Source of the DNA: Hallella mizrahii
Lineage (GTDB): Bacteria; Bacteroidota; Bacteroidia; Bacteroidales; Bacteroidaceae
NCBI RefSeq assembly: GCF_009695775.1
Contig: NZ_VUNG01000012.1
Span: 16,703-80,702 of the forward strand
Direction of reading: 5' to 3'
Length of the DNA stretch: 64,000 nucleotides
Notes under the pieces: model-generated
What the model was told of the DNA's origin: nothing
What the model saw: the letters and a program-made list of their open reading frames with translations, nothing else
Databases searched by the model: none
In this document: piece by piece, positions 35,400 through 43,068 of the stretch
How positions within the stretch are numbered: the first letter of the stretch is position 1
How the letters are laid out: the number at the start of each line of letters is the position of its first letter
Program-made: the position numbers and the translations under genes

Positions 35400-36167
35400 T
35401 TACCGATGTTTGAGCCGATAGCTTACGCCCACAGAGGCAAAGATAGGGTAGAGCGACTGCTCTACGGCAGTGAAACCGCTGTGGTGGATGCCGCTGAGTC
35501 CCCAGCTGAGGTTGGCAAAGATCGCCGTACGCTGCCAGATGCGATACTCCCCGCCGACATCCACGCCCCATTGCAGGTGACGCATGTCATCGCTGAAGTC
35601 ATAGTCGCCGCGCGTGCTCTCGTCGCCACCGAGAGTCACCTTGGCACCCGTGGGATCGCCTACACGCAGATAGCCATCGTGGGCGTAGCCCGTGAACTTG
35701 CGTTGGGTGAGCACCGAAAGATAAGGTCCGGCATGGAGCGAAAGACGGTTCGTAGCCTGCCAACGGGCGCGCAAAGGGATAGTGAGCATCCACTCTGTCA
35801 CCTCAGTCGTGACGTCACCGGTGAACATACCGGCGAGCTTCTCACCGCCGCGCACCACTTCCTCGTGGTAGTTCTTTACGCGTGCGTCCTCTTTCATGCC
35901 TTTGTTCTCTATTTGCAGCCCCAGTGTCAGTCCCCAGCGGTCGTCAAGGGCTTTGTCAGCCTCCACGCCGAGCACCAGGTTGGGTTGCAGCGTGTAGCTG
36001 TTGAGTCGGCGTATTGATGCCGGCATACCCACGGGTGCCGTACCACCGATGTTGTAGCCGAGATGCATTTTCAGTTCCATGTTGTCCATCAGTCCTTTGG
36101 CCTGAGCGTTTACGGCAAGGGCGGGCAGGAGCATGAGAGCGAGTGCTTTTATTTTATTCATCGTCAT
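35400..36167 (-). CDS. Outer-membrane beta-barrel protein (PorT-like)
   Basis: The 255-residue protein has a signal peptide ending near AQAKG and a series of alternating amphipathic strands (for example LVLGVEADKALDDRWGLTLG and LSLHAGPYLSVL). It ends in an aromatic/basic strand (YPIFASVGVSYRLKHR), typical of 8-10-strand barrels. It lies between two genes for PCMD-domain proteins, which suggests a joint role at the outer membrane. Transport or anchoring function is unknown. Confidence 0.75.
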   Translation of the reverse strand: MTMNKIKALALMLLPALAVNAQAKGLMDNMELKMHLGYNIGGTAPVGMPASIRRLNSYTLQPNLVLGVEADKALDDRWGLTLGLQIENKGMKEDARVKNYHEEVVRGGEKLAGMFTGDVTTEVTEWMLTIPLRARWQATNRLSLHAGPYLSVLTQRKFTGYAHDGYLRVGDPTGAKVTLGGDESTRGDYDFSDDMRHLQWGVDVGGEYRIWQRTAIFANLSWGLSGIHHSGFTAVEQSLYPIFASVGVSYRLKHR

Positions 36168-36180
36168 GGTGTCTAAGAGA

Positions 36181-37335
36181 TTATTGTTCTTTTTTGCATA
36201 CCAGTCTCACTTTGTCGACGCAGAGCGTAGAGCCGATGGCTCCCTCAAACTGGTCACCATCGGCACTGGACGAGAAGACGATGGTGAGGCTGTAGCCGCG
36301 CTGCTTGAGCAGGTCGAGGTCGATGTCGCTGAGATAATTAAAGTCGATGGAGAACGGCGTCCACTCTTTTGTGGGTTTCACCATGCCCATGTCGGCAATG
36401 GCGACGATCTGCGGACTTGTCTTTACATTGTCGCCGTAGAGCGTCACGGCGTTGCCTTGATCGTCGTGGTTGCGGTAGAGCACGGCGTAGATGGCAGCCT
36501 GGTCGGTGCGGTCAGCCACGGTGTTGCCCTTGGGATCCTGGAAGGTAGTTCCCGGCTGATAGGTATAGTAGCCCGTAAGCTTCATCGGCTGTCGGTCGAA
36601 GACCTGTCCGAAGTGTGTTGCCTTCATAGCATCTGTCAGCGCACTGGCCATGTCGAAGGTGCCGATGAAGAGGTTTCCGGCCGCGATGCGCTTGTTGACC
36701 ATCGCTCCGAAAGGTCCCGTGCTGCGTGTGGTGAGCTTCACGGCGGCACCGTCGTAGCCGTCGGCTAAAGGTGCCGTCGGGTATTCGTCGGGTTTGGCAG
36801 AGCCCATGCTGAGGCTGAAGCCTGGGTTGCCGTTGGCCCAGTCGCCGGCGCTGCTGCCATCGTTGCGCAGGATATGCCAGACATAATAATGTCCCTTCGG
36901 CTCCAGCTCATAGTGCTCGAAGTCGAATCTCACCGTGTCGTTGGTCATGCGTGCCATGGGTCTTACCTCCACGGTGTAGTTGCGGTGCCAGTGTCCGTCC
37001 TCCGAGACGACCTGGTAATACCATTTACCGCCTGTCGCATTGTCGACCTCGCTGCCGGTCATCACCGCTTTGGCACCCGGTGTCAGCTGCAATGTCGGCG
37101 TGAGCAGGCTGAGATCAGCCTCGTGGTCGCGTCTGACCTCAAAGGAGATGAGGCTGTCGGTGGACAGCACGTCGCGTGCCGTGTCGGACAGCTGATAGAA
37201 AGTAGCCAACGGGTTGTCGGTGTGCAGACTCACGTGCGTGATGTCGCACTCGCTGTTGAGCGGCTCCTCTTTGAAGCAGGAACTCAGCGTCAGCGTAGCA
37301 GCCAACAAGGGCAGAGTGTAGAAGTATCTTTTCAT
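36181..37335 (-). CDS. PCMD-domain lipoprotein
   Basis: The 384-residue protein carries a lipoprotein signal (MKRYFYTLPLLAATLTLSSC, lipid attached at the cysteine). A linker domain follows (residues 25-125, perhaps Ig-like), and then a PCMD domain (PF13201) with GNLFIGTFDMASAL and MKLTGYYTYQPG. PCMD is a jelly-roll domain proposed to take part in carbohydrate binding. The gene is 13 bp from the beta-barrel gene, so the two are almost certainly co-transcribed. Likely surface exposed. Confidence 0.75.
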   Translation of the reverse strand: MKRYFYTLPLLAATLTLSSCFKEEPLNSECDITHVSLHTDNPLATFYQLSDTARDVLSTDSLISFEVRRDHEADLSLLTPTLQLTPGAKAVMTGSEVDNATGGKWYYQVVSEDGHWHRNYTVEVRPMARMTNDTVRFDFEHYELEPKGHYYVWHILRNDGSSAGDWANGNPGFSLSMGSAKPDEYPTAPLADGYDGAAVKLTTRSTGPFGAMVNKRIAAGNLFIGTFDMASALTDAMKATHFGQVFDRQPMKLTGYYTYQPGTTFQDPKGNTVADRTDQAAIYAVLYRNHDDQGNAVTLYGDNVKTSPQIVAIADMGMVKPTKEWTPFSIDFNYLSDIDLDLLKQRGYSLTIVFSSSADGDQFEGAIGSTLCVDKVRLVCKKEQ

Positions 37336-37381
37336 TCCTTGAAAGTGTTATGTAATGGCATATATAGCCCGAAAACATCTA

Positions 37382-37389
37382 CAAAGTTA
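37382..37389 (-). promoter_or_regulatory. -7 box for the PCMD/beta-barrel cluster
   Basis: TAACTTTG on the minus strand, 47 bp upstream of the lipoprotein start. The nearest TTTG is 27 bp further up, beyond normal spacing. Confidence 0.45.
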
Positions 37390-37505
37390 CACGTTTTTTA
37401 TTTAAATGGATGTTACCAAAGGGATAATAGCGGTTAAAAGTATCTAATGCGGTTCATTTTGAATAATTTAAGCGACAAAAACAACGTCTTTTGCCATAAA
37501 ATCGC

Positions 37506-37513
37506 TAATTTTG
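37506..37513 (+). promoter_or_regulatory. -7 box for dapB
   Basis: TAATTTTG matches TAnnTTTG, 25 bp before the dapB ATG. Upstream TTTG candidates are at unusual distances. Confidence 0.5.
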
Positions 37514-37538
37514 CAGAAACGTTTAATTCCGGAAATAC

Positions 37539-38294
37539 ATGAAGATAGCTTTGATTGGCTACGGCAAGATGGGACACATGATCGAGCAGATCGCCCTGGA
37601 GCGTGGCCACGAGATTGTTTGTAAGATTGATGTCAACAACCAGGACGACTTCGACAGCCCCGCCTTTGCGTCGGCCGACGTCGCCATAGAGTTCACAAAC
37701 CCCACGGCTGCCTACGGCAACTATCTGCGCGCTTTTGCCCACAACGTCAAGGTGGTGAGCGGCTCCACCGGCTGGATGAAAGACCACAAGGCTGATGTGG
37801 AGGCACTCTGCAAGGACGGCAAGCAGACGCTCTTTTGGGCCAGCAACTTCTCCATTGGCGTGGCGATCTTCTCGGCCGTCAATAAGTATCTGGCCAAAAT
37901 CATGAACCAGTTCCCACAGTACGACGTGAAGATGACCGAAACCCACCATATCCATAAGCTCGACGCACCGTCGGGCACCGCCATCACCTTGGCGGAGGAT
38001 ATCATCGACAACCTCGACCGCAAGACATCGTGGAAGGCCGGCACCACCGTATGGGACGACGGACATGTCGACGGAACTGAGGACCACAAGGCCGATGAGC
38101 TGCTTGTCGACAGCATCCGCCACGACGAGGTGCCCGGCATCCATTCCATCGCTTACGACTCTGAGGCCGACTGCATCACCATCACCCACGACGCTCACAG
38201 CCGCAAGGGCTTTGCCCTCGGTGCCGTGCTCGCCGCCGAGTTCACCAAAGACCATAAGGGACTGCTCACCACGAGCGATCTGTTTAAGTTCTAA
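37539..38294 (+). CDS. dapB: 4-hydroxy-tetrahydrodipicolinate reductase
   Basis: DapB carries out an NAD(P)H-dependent step in lysine and diaminopimelate synthesis. The N-terminal nucleotide loop is ALIGYGKMGHMI. The catalytic region has ETHHIHKLDAPSGTA, with the active-site histidine and lysine. The protein is 251 residues, a little shorter than the E. coli enzyme and typical of Bacteroidetes. It heads a plus-strand group dapB, lepB, S26-like, WbqC-like that supplies cell-wall and export functions. Confidence 0.95.
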   Translation: MKIALIGYGKMGHMIEQIALERGHEIVCKIDVNNQDDFDSPAFASADVAIEFTNPTAAYGNYLRAFAHNVKVVSGSTGWMKDHKADVEALCKDGKQTLFWASNFSIGVAIFSAVNKYLAKIMNQFPQYDVKMTETHHIHKLDAPSGTAITLAEDIIDNLDRKTSWKAGTTVWDDGHVDGTEDHKADELLVDSIRHDEVPGIHSIAYDSEADCITITHDAHSRKGFALGAVLAAEFTKDHKGLLTTSDLFKF

Positions 38295-38318
38295 AACCGT
38301 TATCCAATAACAAAAGAA

Positions 38319-39764
38319 ATGATCGATAAGGAAAAAGCTAAGATGAACATGAAGAAGCAGTGGATCAAGTTTGGCGTGGTCACTGCCCTCTATCTGCTCT
38401 TCCTCCTGTGGGTGAAGAGCTGGCTGGGACTGATCGTCGTCCCGTTCATCTTCGATAACTATATCACCAAGAAGATTCGCTGGACCTGGTGGAAGGACGC
38501 CGAGGGTCCCGTGCGCTTCATCATGAGCTGGGTCGACGCGCTGGTCTTCGCCCTCGTGGCCGTGTACTTCATCAACCTCTTTGCTTTCCAGAACTACGTC
38601 ATCCCGTCGAGTTCCCTGGAGAAGAGCTTGCTCACGGGCGACTACCTCTTTGTTTCCAAGCTCAGCTACGGTCCCCGTATCCCTGAGACACCGCTTACCA
38701 TGCCGCTCACGCAGCACACGCTGCCCATCATACACACCAAGAGCTACGTCGAGTGGCCGCATTGGGACTACCGCCGCGTGAAGGGGCTTGGCCATGTGAA
38801 GCTCAACGACATCGTGGTCTTCAACTATCCTGCCGGTGACACCATTCTCACCGAAGACCAGTTCGCCAACAGTTACTACACGATGTGCTACGACTTTGGT
38901 ACGGAGCTCTACCAAGCCCAGAACCCCAATCCCGTCAATCCGGCTACACTCAACCGTCAGGGACAGCTCGACTACTTCAATATGATCTATAACCTGGGAC
39001 GGGAATATATCGTGCAGAATCCGGTGAAGTATGGCATGATCGACCATCGTCCCACCGACCGCCGCGAGAACTATGTCAAGCGCTGCGTCGGTTTGCCGGG
39101 TCAGACCCTGCAGATCAAAAACCGTATCGTCTACCTCGATGGCAAGCCCAACAAGGAGCCCGACAACGTACAGTACTTCTATTATGTCAAGCTCAAGCGT
39201 GACCTGCCCGACGACGTGCTGAAAGATTTGGGCATCTCCATGGAAGACCTGGGATATCTCAACCAGGGCGGTGCCATGCCGCTGACCAAGCGCGCTGTGA
39301 ACTATCTCTCCCACCGCAAGGATCTCGTAGCCAGCATCCACATCGTCAACGACGCAGTCACCGGCGATCTCTATCCGATGAACATGGTCACAGGATGGAC
39401 ACGCGACAACTACGGACCGATCTGGATCCCGAAGAAAGGAGCCACTCTCAAGCTCACCATGGACAACATTGCCATCTATGAGCGACCCATCCGTGTCTAT
39501 GAGCACAACCAACTGGTGGTGAAAAACAACCGCATCTATATCAACGGCAAGCCTGCCAACAGCTATACATTCAAGATGGACTACTACTGGATGATGGGTG
39601 ACAACCGCCACAACTCCGAGGACTCTCGCTACTGGGGCTTTGTGCCGGAAGACCATATCGTGGGCAAGCCCATCTTCATCTGGTGGAGTTCCGATCCCGA
39701 CCGCCATGGTTTCAGTGGCATCCGATGGAACCGCCTCTTCCGCTGGGTAGACAACATCAAATAA
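38319..39764 (+). CDS. lepB: Signal peptidase I
   Basis: LepB cleaves signal peptides on the outer face of the cytoplasmic membrane. Two N-terminal membrane segments (about residues 17-45 and 68-92) precede the catalytic serine S99 in IPSSSLEKSLLTGD. The lysine of the dyad is K254 in YVKRCVGLPG. The final box is MMGDNRHNSEDSRYWGFVPE. At 481 residues it is longer than the E. coli enzyme, with a large insertion between the serine and lysine boxes. It lies 24 bp after dapB. Confidence 0.95.
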   Translation: MIDKEKAKMNMKKQWIKFGVVTALYLLFLLWVKSWLGLIVVPFIFDNYITKKIRWTWWKDAEGPVRFIMSWVDALVFALVAVYFINLFAFQNYVIPSSSLEKSLLTGDYLFVSKLSYGPRIPETPLTMPLTQHTLPIIHTKSYVEWPHWDYRRVKGLGHVKLNDIVVFNYPAGDTILTEDQFANSYYTMCYDFGTELYQAQNPNPVNPATLNRQGQLDYFNMIYNLGREYIVQNPVKYGMIDHRPTDRRENYVKRCVGLPGQTLQIKNRIVYLDGKPNKEPDNVQYFYYVKLKRDLPDDVLKDLGISMEDLGYLNQGGAMPLTKRAVNYLSHRKDLVASIHIVNDAVTGDLYPMNMVTGWTRDNYGPIWIPKKGATLKLTMDNIAIYERPIRVYEHNQLVVKNNRIYINGKPANSYTFKMDYYWMMGDNRHNSEDSRYWGFVPEDHIVGKPIFIWWSSDPDRHGFSGIRWNRLFRWVDNIK

Positions 39765-39772
39765 TATCGGAC

Positions 39773-39817
39773 AGCCATGACACGCCCCTCGCGGCGTGCC
39801 GTGGCTCTTCCGTTTTT
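39773..39817 (+). terminator. Hairpin between lepB and the S26-like gene
   Basis: A 14 bp stem with one mismatch and one G-T pair (AGCCATGACACGCC with GGCGTGCCGTGGCT) is followed by CTTCCGTTTTT. It may act as a partial terminator. CCTTATTATATATATAG follows, the recurrent spacer motif in reverse. Confidence 0.6.
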
Positions 39818-39844
39818 GTTCACTCCTTATTATATATATAGATC

Positions 39845-40273
39845 TTGCTGAAGCAAACGCTGAAATTTGTCATTGCGCTGTGTGTAGCCACTGCTTTCAT
39901 GGTGGCCGTGCATGCCTTTGCCTTTGCCGTCTGCACACTTCCTACAGGGTTCGGTAACGAGTACCATAAGGGCGATCGTGTGGTGGTGAACAAGCTCGTG
40001 CGTGACAGTTTTCGTCGGGGCGATCTGGTGCTGTACTATCCCGACTGGCGCGTCACCAGCCGCTATGCCGACAGTCCGATGAATATCGGACGCATAGAAG
40101 CCATCCCCGGCGACACCATCCGGCTGGGCAAGGACCGCTTCCGCATTCCTCTGCGCTGCTGCCATAAGTGCCGTTGCATGGACTGCAAGCTCTATCTCGT
40201 CAATACCGGGCAAGGACAGACCCTCGTGCATCTCCATCAGATCGTGGGAAAGGCCTACCGACTCACGCCATAA
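39845..40273 (+). CDS. S26 signal-peptidase-like protein lacking the catalytic dyad
   Basis: The 142-residue frame opens with TTG at 39845 and has one N-terminal membrane segment (FVIALCVATAFMVAVHAFAF). The peptidase fold is recognisable in GDRVVVNKL, GDLVLYYPDW, IEAIPGDTI and the closing IVGKAYRLTP. Where active enzymes have a serine followed by methionine before the GD motif, this protein has TLPTG. Where they have KR before the GLPGD box, it has IGR. Both catalytic residues therefore appear absent. It may assist LepB or have another role. A run of cysteines (CCHKCRCMDC) could bind metal. Confidence 0.7.
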   Translation: MLKQTLKFVIALCVATAFMVAVHAFAFAVCTLPTGFGNEYHKGDRVVVNKLVRDSFRRGDLVLYYPDWRVTSRYADSPMNIGRIEAIPGDTIRLGKDRFRIPLRCCHKCRCMDCKLYLVNTGQGQTLVHLHQIVGKAYRLTP

Positions 40274-40292
40274 AGCGCCTTGCGGTTTCGTA

Positions 40293-40398
40293 CCGCGTCT
40301 TGCCTTCTGTGTGCCGCGTCTTGTCTTCTGTGTGCCGCGTCTTGCCTTCTGTGTGCCGCGTCTTGCCTTCTGTGTGTCGCGTCTTGCCTTTGTGTGCA
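40293..40398. repeat. 21 bp minisatellite, five near-identical units
   Basis: CCGCGTCTTG starts at 40293, 40314, 40335 and 40356, with a TCGCGTCTTG variant at 40377; each unit continues CCTTCTGTGTG with rare changes. The step is exactly 21 bp. A second short degenerate array of about 22-23 bp units (CCAGTGCTTGCC, CCAGTTCTTGCC) follows at about 40421-40480. Both lie just after the S26-like gene and before the WbqC-family gene. Confidence 0.93.
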
Positions 40399-40514
40399 AC
40401 CGTTGGGTTTGCCGCTGTTGTGCAGCGGCCCAGTGCTTGCCTTGCCGCAGCCCAGTTCTTGCCTCGCCGCAGTCTTCCTGCTTTCATTCATCCTTCATCA
40501 TTTATCACTCAGCA

Positions 40515-41189
40515 TTGAACACTCTTCTTTCCGCCACATACTTTGGCCCCGTACAATGGTATCAGAAGCTCAACAGATCGGGGCTGTGCTATATCGAGCA
40601 GCATGACAACTTCATCAAGCAGACCTACCGCAACCGCTGTGTCATCGCCACGACACAGGGCACACAAGCCCTTACCGTCCCTATCGAGCGCTACGACGGA
40701 CTGAAATGCGAGATGCGTGACATACGCATCAGCGACCACGGTGCCTGGCGTCATCTCCACTGGAATGCCCTCGTCTCTGCCTACGGCGAGAGCCCCTTCT
40801 TTGAGTTCTATGCCGACGACCTACGGCCGTTCTTCGAAAAGAGGTGGCAGTTTCTCTATGACTACGACCTTGCCATCACCGAGAAGATGTGCGAGCTGTT
40901 GGATATCCATCCCACGTTGAGACGTACAGAAGAATACATCAAATTGCCCGATTCCACCGCTGGTGATAACACAAAAGCCGCTTTGATACCTTCCGATGGA
41001 ATCGCTGGTAATCTCATGCAATGGGCCGACTACCGTGAAGTCATCCGTCCGAAGCATCCATTGCCCGACGCAGACTTTCAGCCCCGCCCTTATTATCAGG
41101 TCTACAAGCAGAAGTTCGGCTTCCAGCCTAACCTCAGCATTCTCGACCTGCTGTTTAATGAAGGCAACGAAGCCGTGCTTTTCCTTTGA
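40515..41189 (+). CDS. WbqC-family protein
   Basis: WbqC-like proteins (PF08889) are about 220 residues and are found in O-antigen and other loci; the biochemical role is uncertain. The frame from TTG at 40515 gives 224 residues beginning at NTLLSATYFGPVQWYQKL, the family's typical N-terminus. A longer frame continues upstream, but it only translates the 21 bp minisatellite. No ATG lies in frame near the conserved start, so a TTG start is likely. In Bacteroidetes such a gene often follows signal peptidase genes, as here. Confidence 0.8.
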   Translation: MNTLLSATYFGPVQWYQKLNRSGLCYIEQHDNFIKQTYRNRCVIATTQGTQALTVPIERYDGLKCEMRDIRISDHGAWRHLHWNALVSAYGESPFFEFYADDLRPFFEKRWQFLYDYDLAITEKMCELLDIHPTLRRTEEYIKLPDSTAGDNTKAALIPSDGIAGNLMQWADYREVIRPKHPLPDADFQPRPYYQVYKQKFGFQPNLSILDLLFNEGNEAVLFL

Positions 41190-41228
41190 TGTTTTTTCTG
41201 ACAAAAGTAGTGCCGCGCGGACTTTCAA

Positions 41229-41584
41229 TCTAGAGAAAGCGGCATAGTTGAAAAACGCAAAAAGCAAGGTGAAAACAGCAAAATTACTAAATGAAATGAT
41301 GAAAACAGTGAGATGAGCGATACAAATCAGTTGTTTTACTTGATAAAACCATTGAGTTGTGAAGGTCAAATCACTGAGATGACACGATGAAAAAGGTACT
41401 TTGACACAAAATTCTCTAGAGAATTTTTGCTCAAAGTACCTTTTTGTGTTTGCAAGAAAAGTGTGGTTTTTATAACTTGTTGTGTCTTAGTGATTTACAA
41501 AAAGCTGCCAAAATTCGCGAAATTCGGCCCGAGGAGAGTGTCGTTTCAGAAAATCGCCTGCATTTGGGCGGAAAAATGTCAGTT
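41229..41584 (-). repeat. Dispersed intergenic element, copy 2
   Basis: Read on the minus strand, AACTGACA (41577-41584) is followed after exactly 153 bp by TTCTCTAGAGAA (41412-41423), the same gap as in copy 1 at 10346. TTATAAAAA lies 52 bp before the palindrome core (53 bp in copy 1). The palindrome is extended differently here: AAAAAGGTACTTTGA (41390-41404) pairs with TCAAAGTACCTTTTT (41431-41445), so the outer stem is kept although its sequence changed. The element fills the space between the WbqC-family and M16 genes. Confidence 0.65.
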
Positions 41585-41595
41585 TATCCAACAAA

Positions 41596-42972
41596 TTATT
41601 TATATATCAACGTGGTCCACCTCTCCGGTGCCATGATGTCCGCAGCCACCTGCTGGATCTGTTCCGACGTCACGGCGTCGATTTTCTCGTAGAGCGCGGT
41701 GATGTCTTTCTCCCAACCATAGTGGAGGAAGCTCTTGCCAAAGTCCAGGGCAAAGTTCTCACGATTGTCGCATGCCACACCGATCTGCCCTTTGATCTGT
41801 TTCTTCGCAGCGTGGAGCTGTCGCTCGGTCAACGGCTTGTCGATGAACTTCTCCACCACGCCGCGTGTCAGCCGGAGGCATCGTTTGATGTCGTGCTCAT
41901 CACAACCGAAGTATATGCTCCATATTCCCGTGTCGCCATAGCTGACCATTGTACTCTCCACAGTATAGACGAGTCCGTTGCGCTCTCGCAGTGCGAGGTT
42001 GAGCTTAGCGTTCATTCCCGGTCCGCCGATGATGTTGTTGAGCAGATAGAGTGCTATTCGGCGGCTGTCATGCACGTCGTAAGCTCTGTGACCGACCATC
42101 ACATGAGCCTGATGTGTCTGTTTATCAATGATATACGTGCTGTTTGATAACAATTCATCTTTTTGTCGCAGTTTGCCTTCCGGGGCGCTTTCTGCCTTTT
42201 CTTCTTTTTGTCGCAGAAGACCGGTGGCGGTGTCTTGCCCCTCTTCTTCTTTTTGTCGCAGTGGGTCGGTTGGGGTGGATGACGTCATGGATAAGGAAGA
42301 GACTGGAGAAAGTAGCAGCCGGTCTTGATCTGCACCCTTTTGAGCTTTCAAGTCCTTCGTTGCTTTGTCGATCAGACGCACGAGGCGATGGAAATCCACG
42401 TCACCGTAGGCGAAGAAGATCGCATTGTCAGGTCGGTAGTAGCGGTGCGTAAAGCGCTGAGCGTCAGCTGTGGTATAGCTGCGCACACGGTCGGCAGTGC
42501 CGAGAATGTTATGGCCTAAGGGGTGGCCACGGAAGATGAGGTTTTCAAACTCGTCGTAGATGAGTTCGGCGGGCGAGTCGTTGTAGCTCTCGATCTCGTC
42601 ACAGATGACTTCCACCTCCTTGTCGATTTCCTGCTGGGGATAGGTAGAGTGGAAGACGATGTCGGTGAGCAGATCCACGGCCCTGGGCATGTGGTCCTTG
42701 AGGATAGCGGCATAGTAGGTGGTGTCCTCCTTGTTGGTGAACGCGTTGAGGTCCCCGCCGACACTCTCCAGACAGTTGAGTATCTCGAGTGCGTGTCGTC
42801 GCTGAGTGCCCTTGAAGGTAGTGTGCTCGCAGAAGTGCGCGAGCCCCTCTTCGCCGGGAGCTTCGTTGCGTGAGCCGGCGTTGATCTGATAGCCGCAGTA
42901 GACCACGGGTGCTGTGGAGGGCAGATGGATGATGCGCAGTCCGTTGGACAGCGTAAAGGTGTTATATTTCAT
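41596..42972 (-). CDS. M16 family zinc peptidase with repeat insertion
   Basis: The 458-residue protein is a pitrilysin-type processing protease. The inverted zinc motif HFCEH gives H46, E49 and H50, with E126 as the probable third ligand. The second M16 domain starts near residue 285 (VMVGHRAYDVHDSRRIALYLL). Between the two halves is a low-complexity insert with three LRQK repeats of 15 residues, encoded by a 45 bp tandem repeat. The insert should form a flexible linker. Upstream in-frame codons beyond the ATG at 42972 are not conserved-looking. No second M16 gene is adjacent. Confidence 0.9.
   Translation of the reverse strand: MKYNTFTLSNGLRIIHLPSTAPVVYCGYQINAGSRNEAPGEEGLAHFCEHTTFKGTQRRHALEILNCLESVGGDLNAFTNKEDTTYYAAILKDHMPRAVDLLTDIVFHSTYPQQEIDKEVEVICDEIESYNDSPAELIYDEFENLIFRGHPLGHNILGTADRVRSYTTADAQRFTHRYYRPDNAIFFAYGDVDFHRLVRLIDKATKDLKAQKGADQDRLLLSPVSSLSMTSSTPTDPLRQKEEEGQDTATGLLRQKEEKAESAPEGKLRQKDELLSNSTYIIDKQTHQAHVMVGHRAYDVHDSRRIALYLLNNIIGGPGMNAKLNLALRERNGLVYTVESTMVSYGDTGIWSIYFGCDEHDIKRCLRLTRGVVEKFIDKPLTERQLHAAKKQIKGQIGVACDNRENFALDFGKSFLHYGWEKDITALYEKIDAVTSEQIQQVAADIMAPERWTTLIYK
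42161..42261. repeat. 45 bp-period repeat inside the M16 gene
   Basis: TTTTGTCGCAG recurs at 42161, 42206 and 42251, exactly 45 bp apart, and encodes LRQK on the minus strand. The sequence between anchors has diverged strongly. The period is twice 22.5 bp, close to the intergenic arrays, and is in frame. Confidence 0.85.
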
Positions 42973-42980
42973 TTCGCCTG

Positions 42981-42988
42981 CAAAAATA
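42981..42988 (-). promoter_or_regulatory. -7 box for the M16 protease gene
   Basis: TATTTTTG on the minus strand, nine bases before the ATG at 42972, which would leave a very short leader. No -33 box at the usual distance. Confidence 0.35.
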
Positions 42989-43068
42989 CGCAAAATCCCT
43001 TTGAATTATGCTATATTTTTCGGATATTTGCACTTTGAAAATCACCCCAAAGAAAATATATACTAAGT

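Noticed and set aside
37434..39707. 757-codon open frame on the minus strand across dapB and lepB
   Set aside because: It covers two well-recognised plus-strand genes and lacks any known motif; it arises from their codon bias.
40311..40514. N-terminal extension of the WbqC-family protein
   Set aside because: It consists of the translated 21 bp repeat (PRLAFCV units), and the family start is at about 40515.
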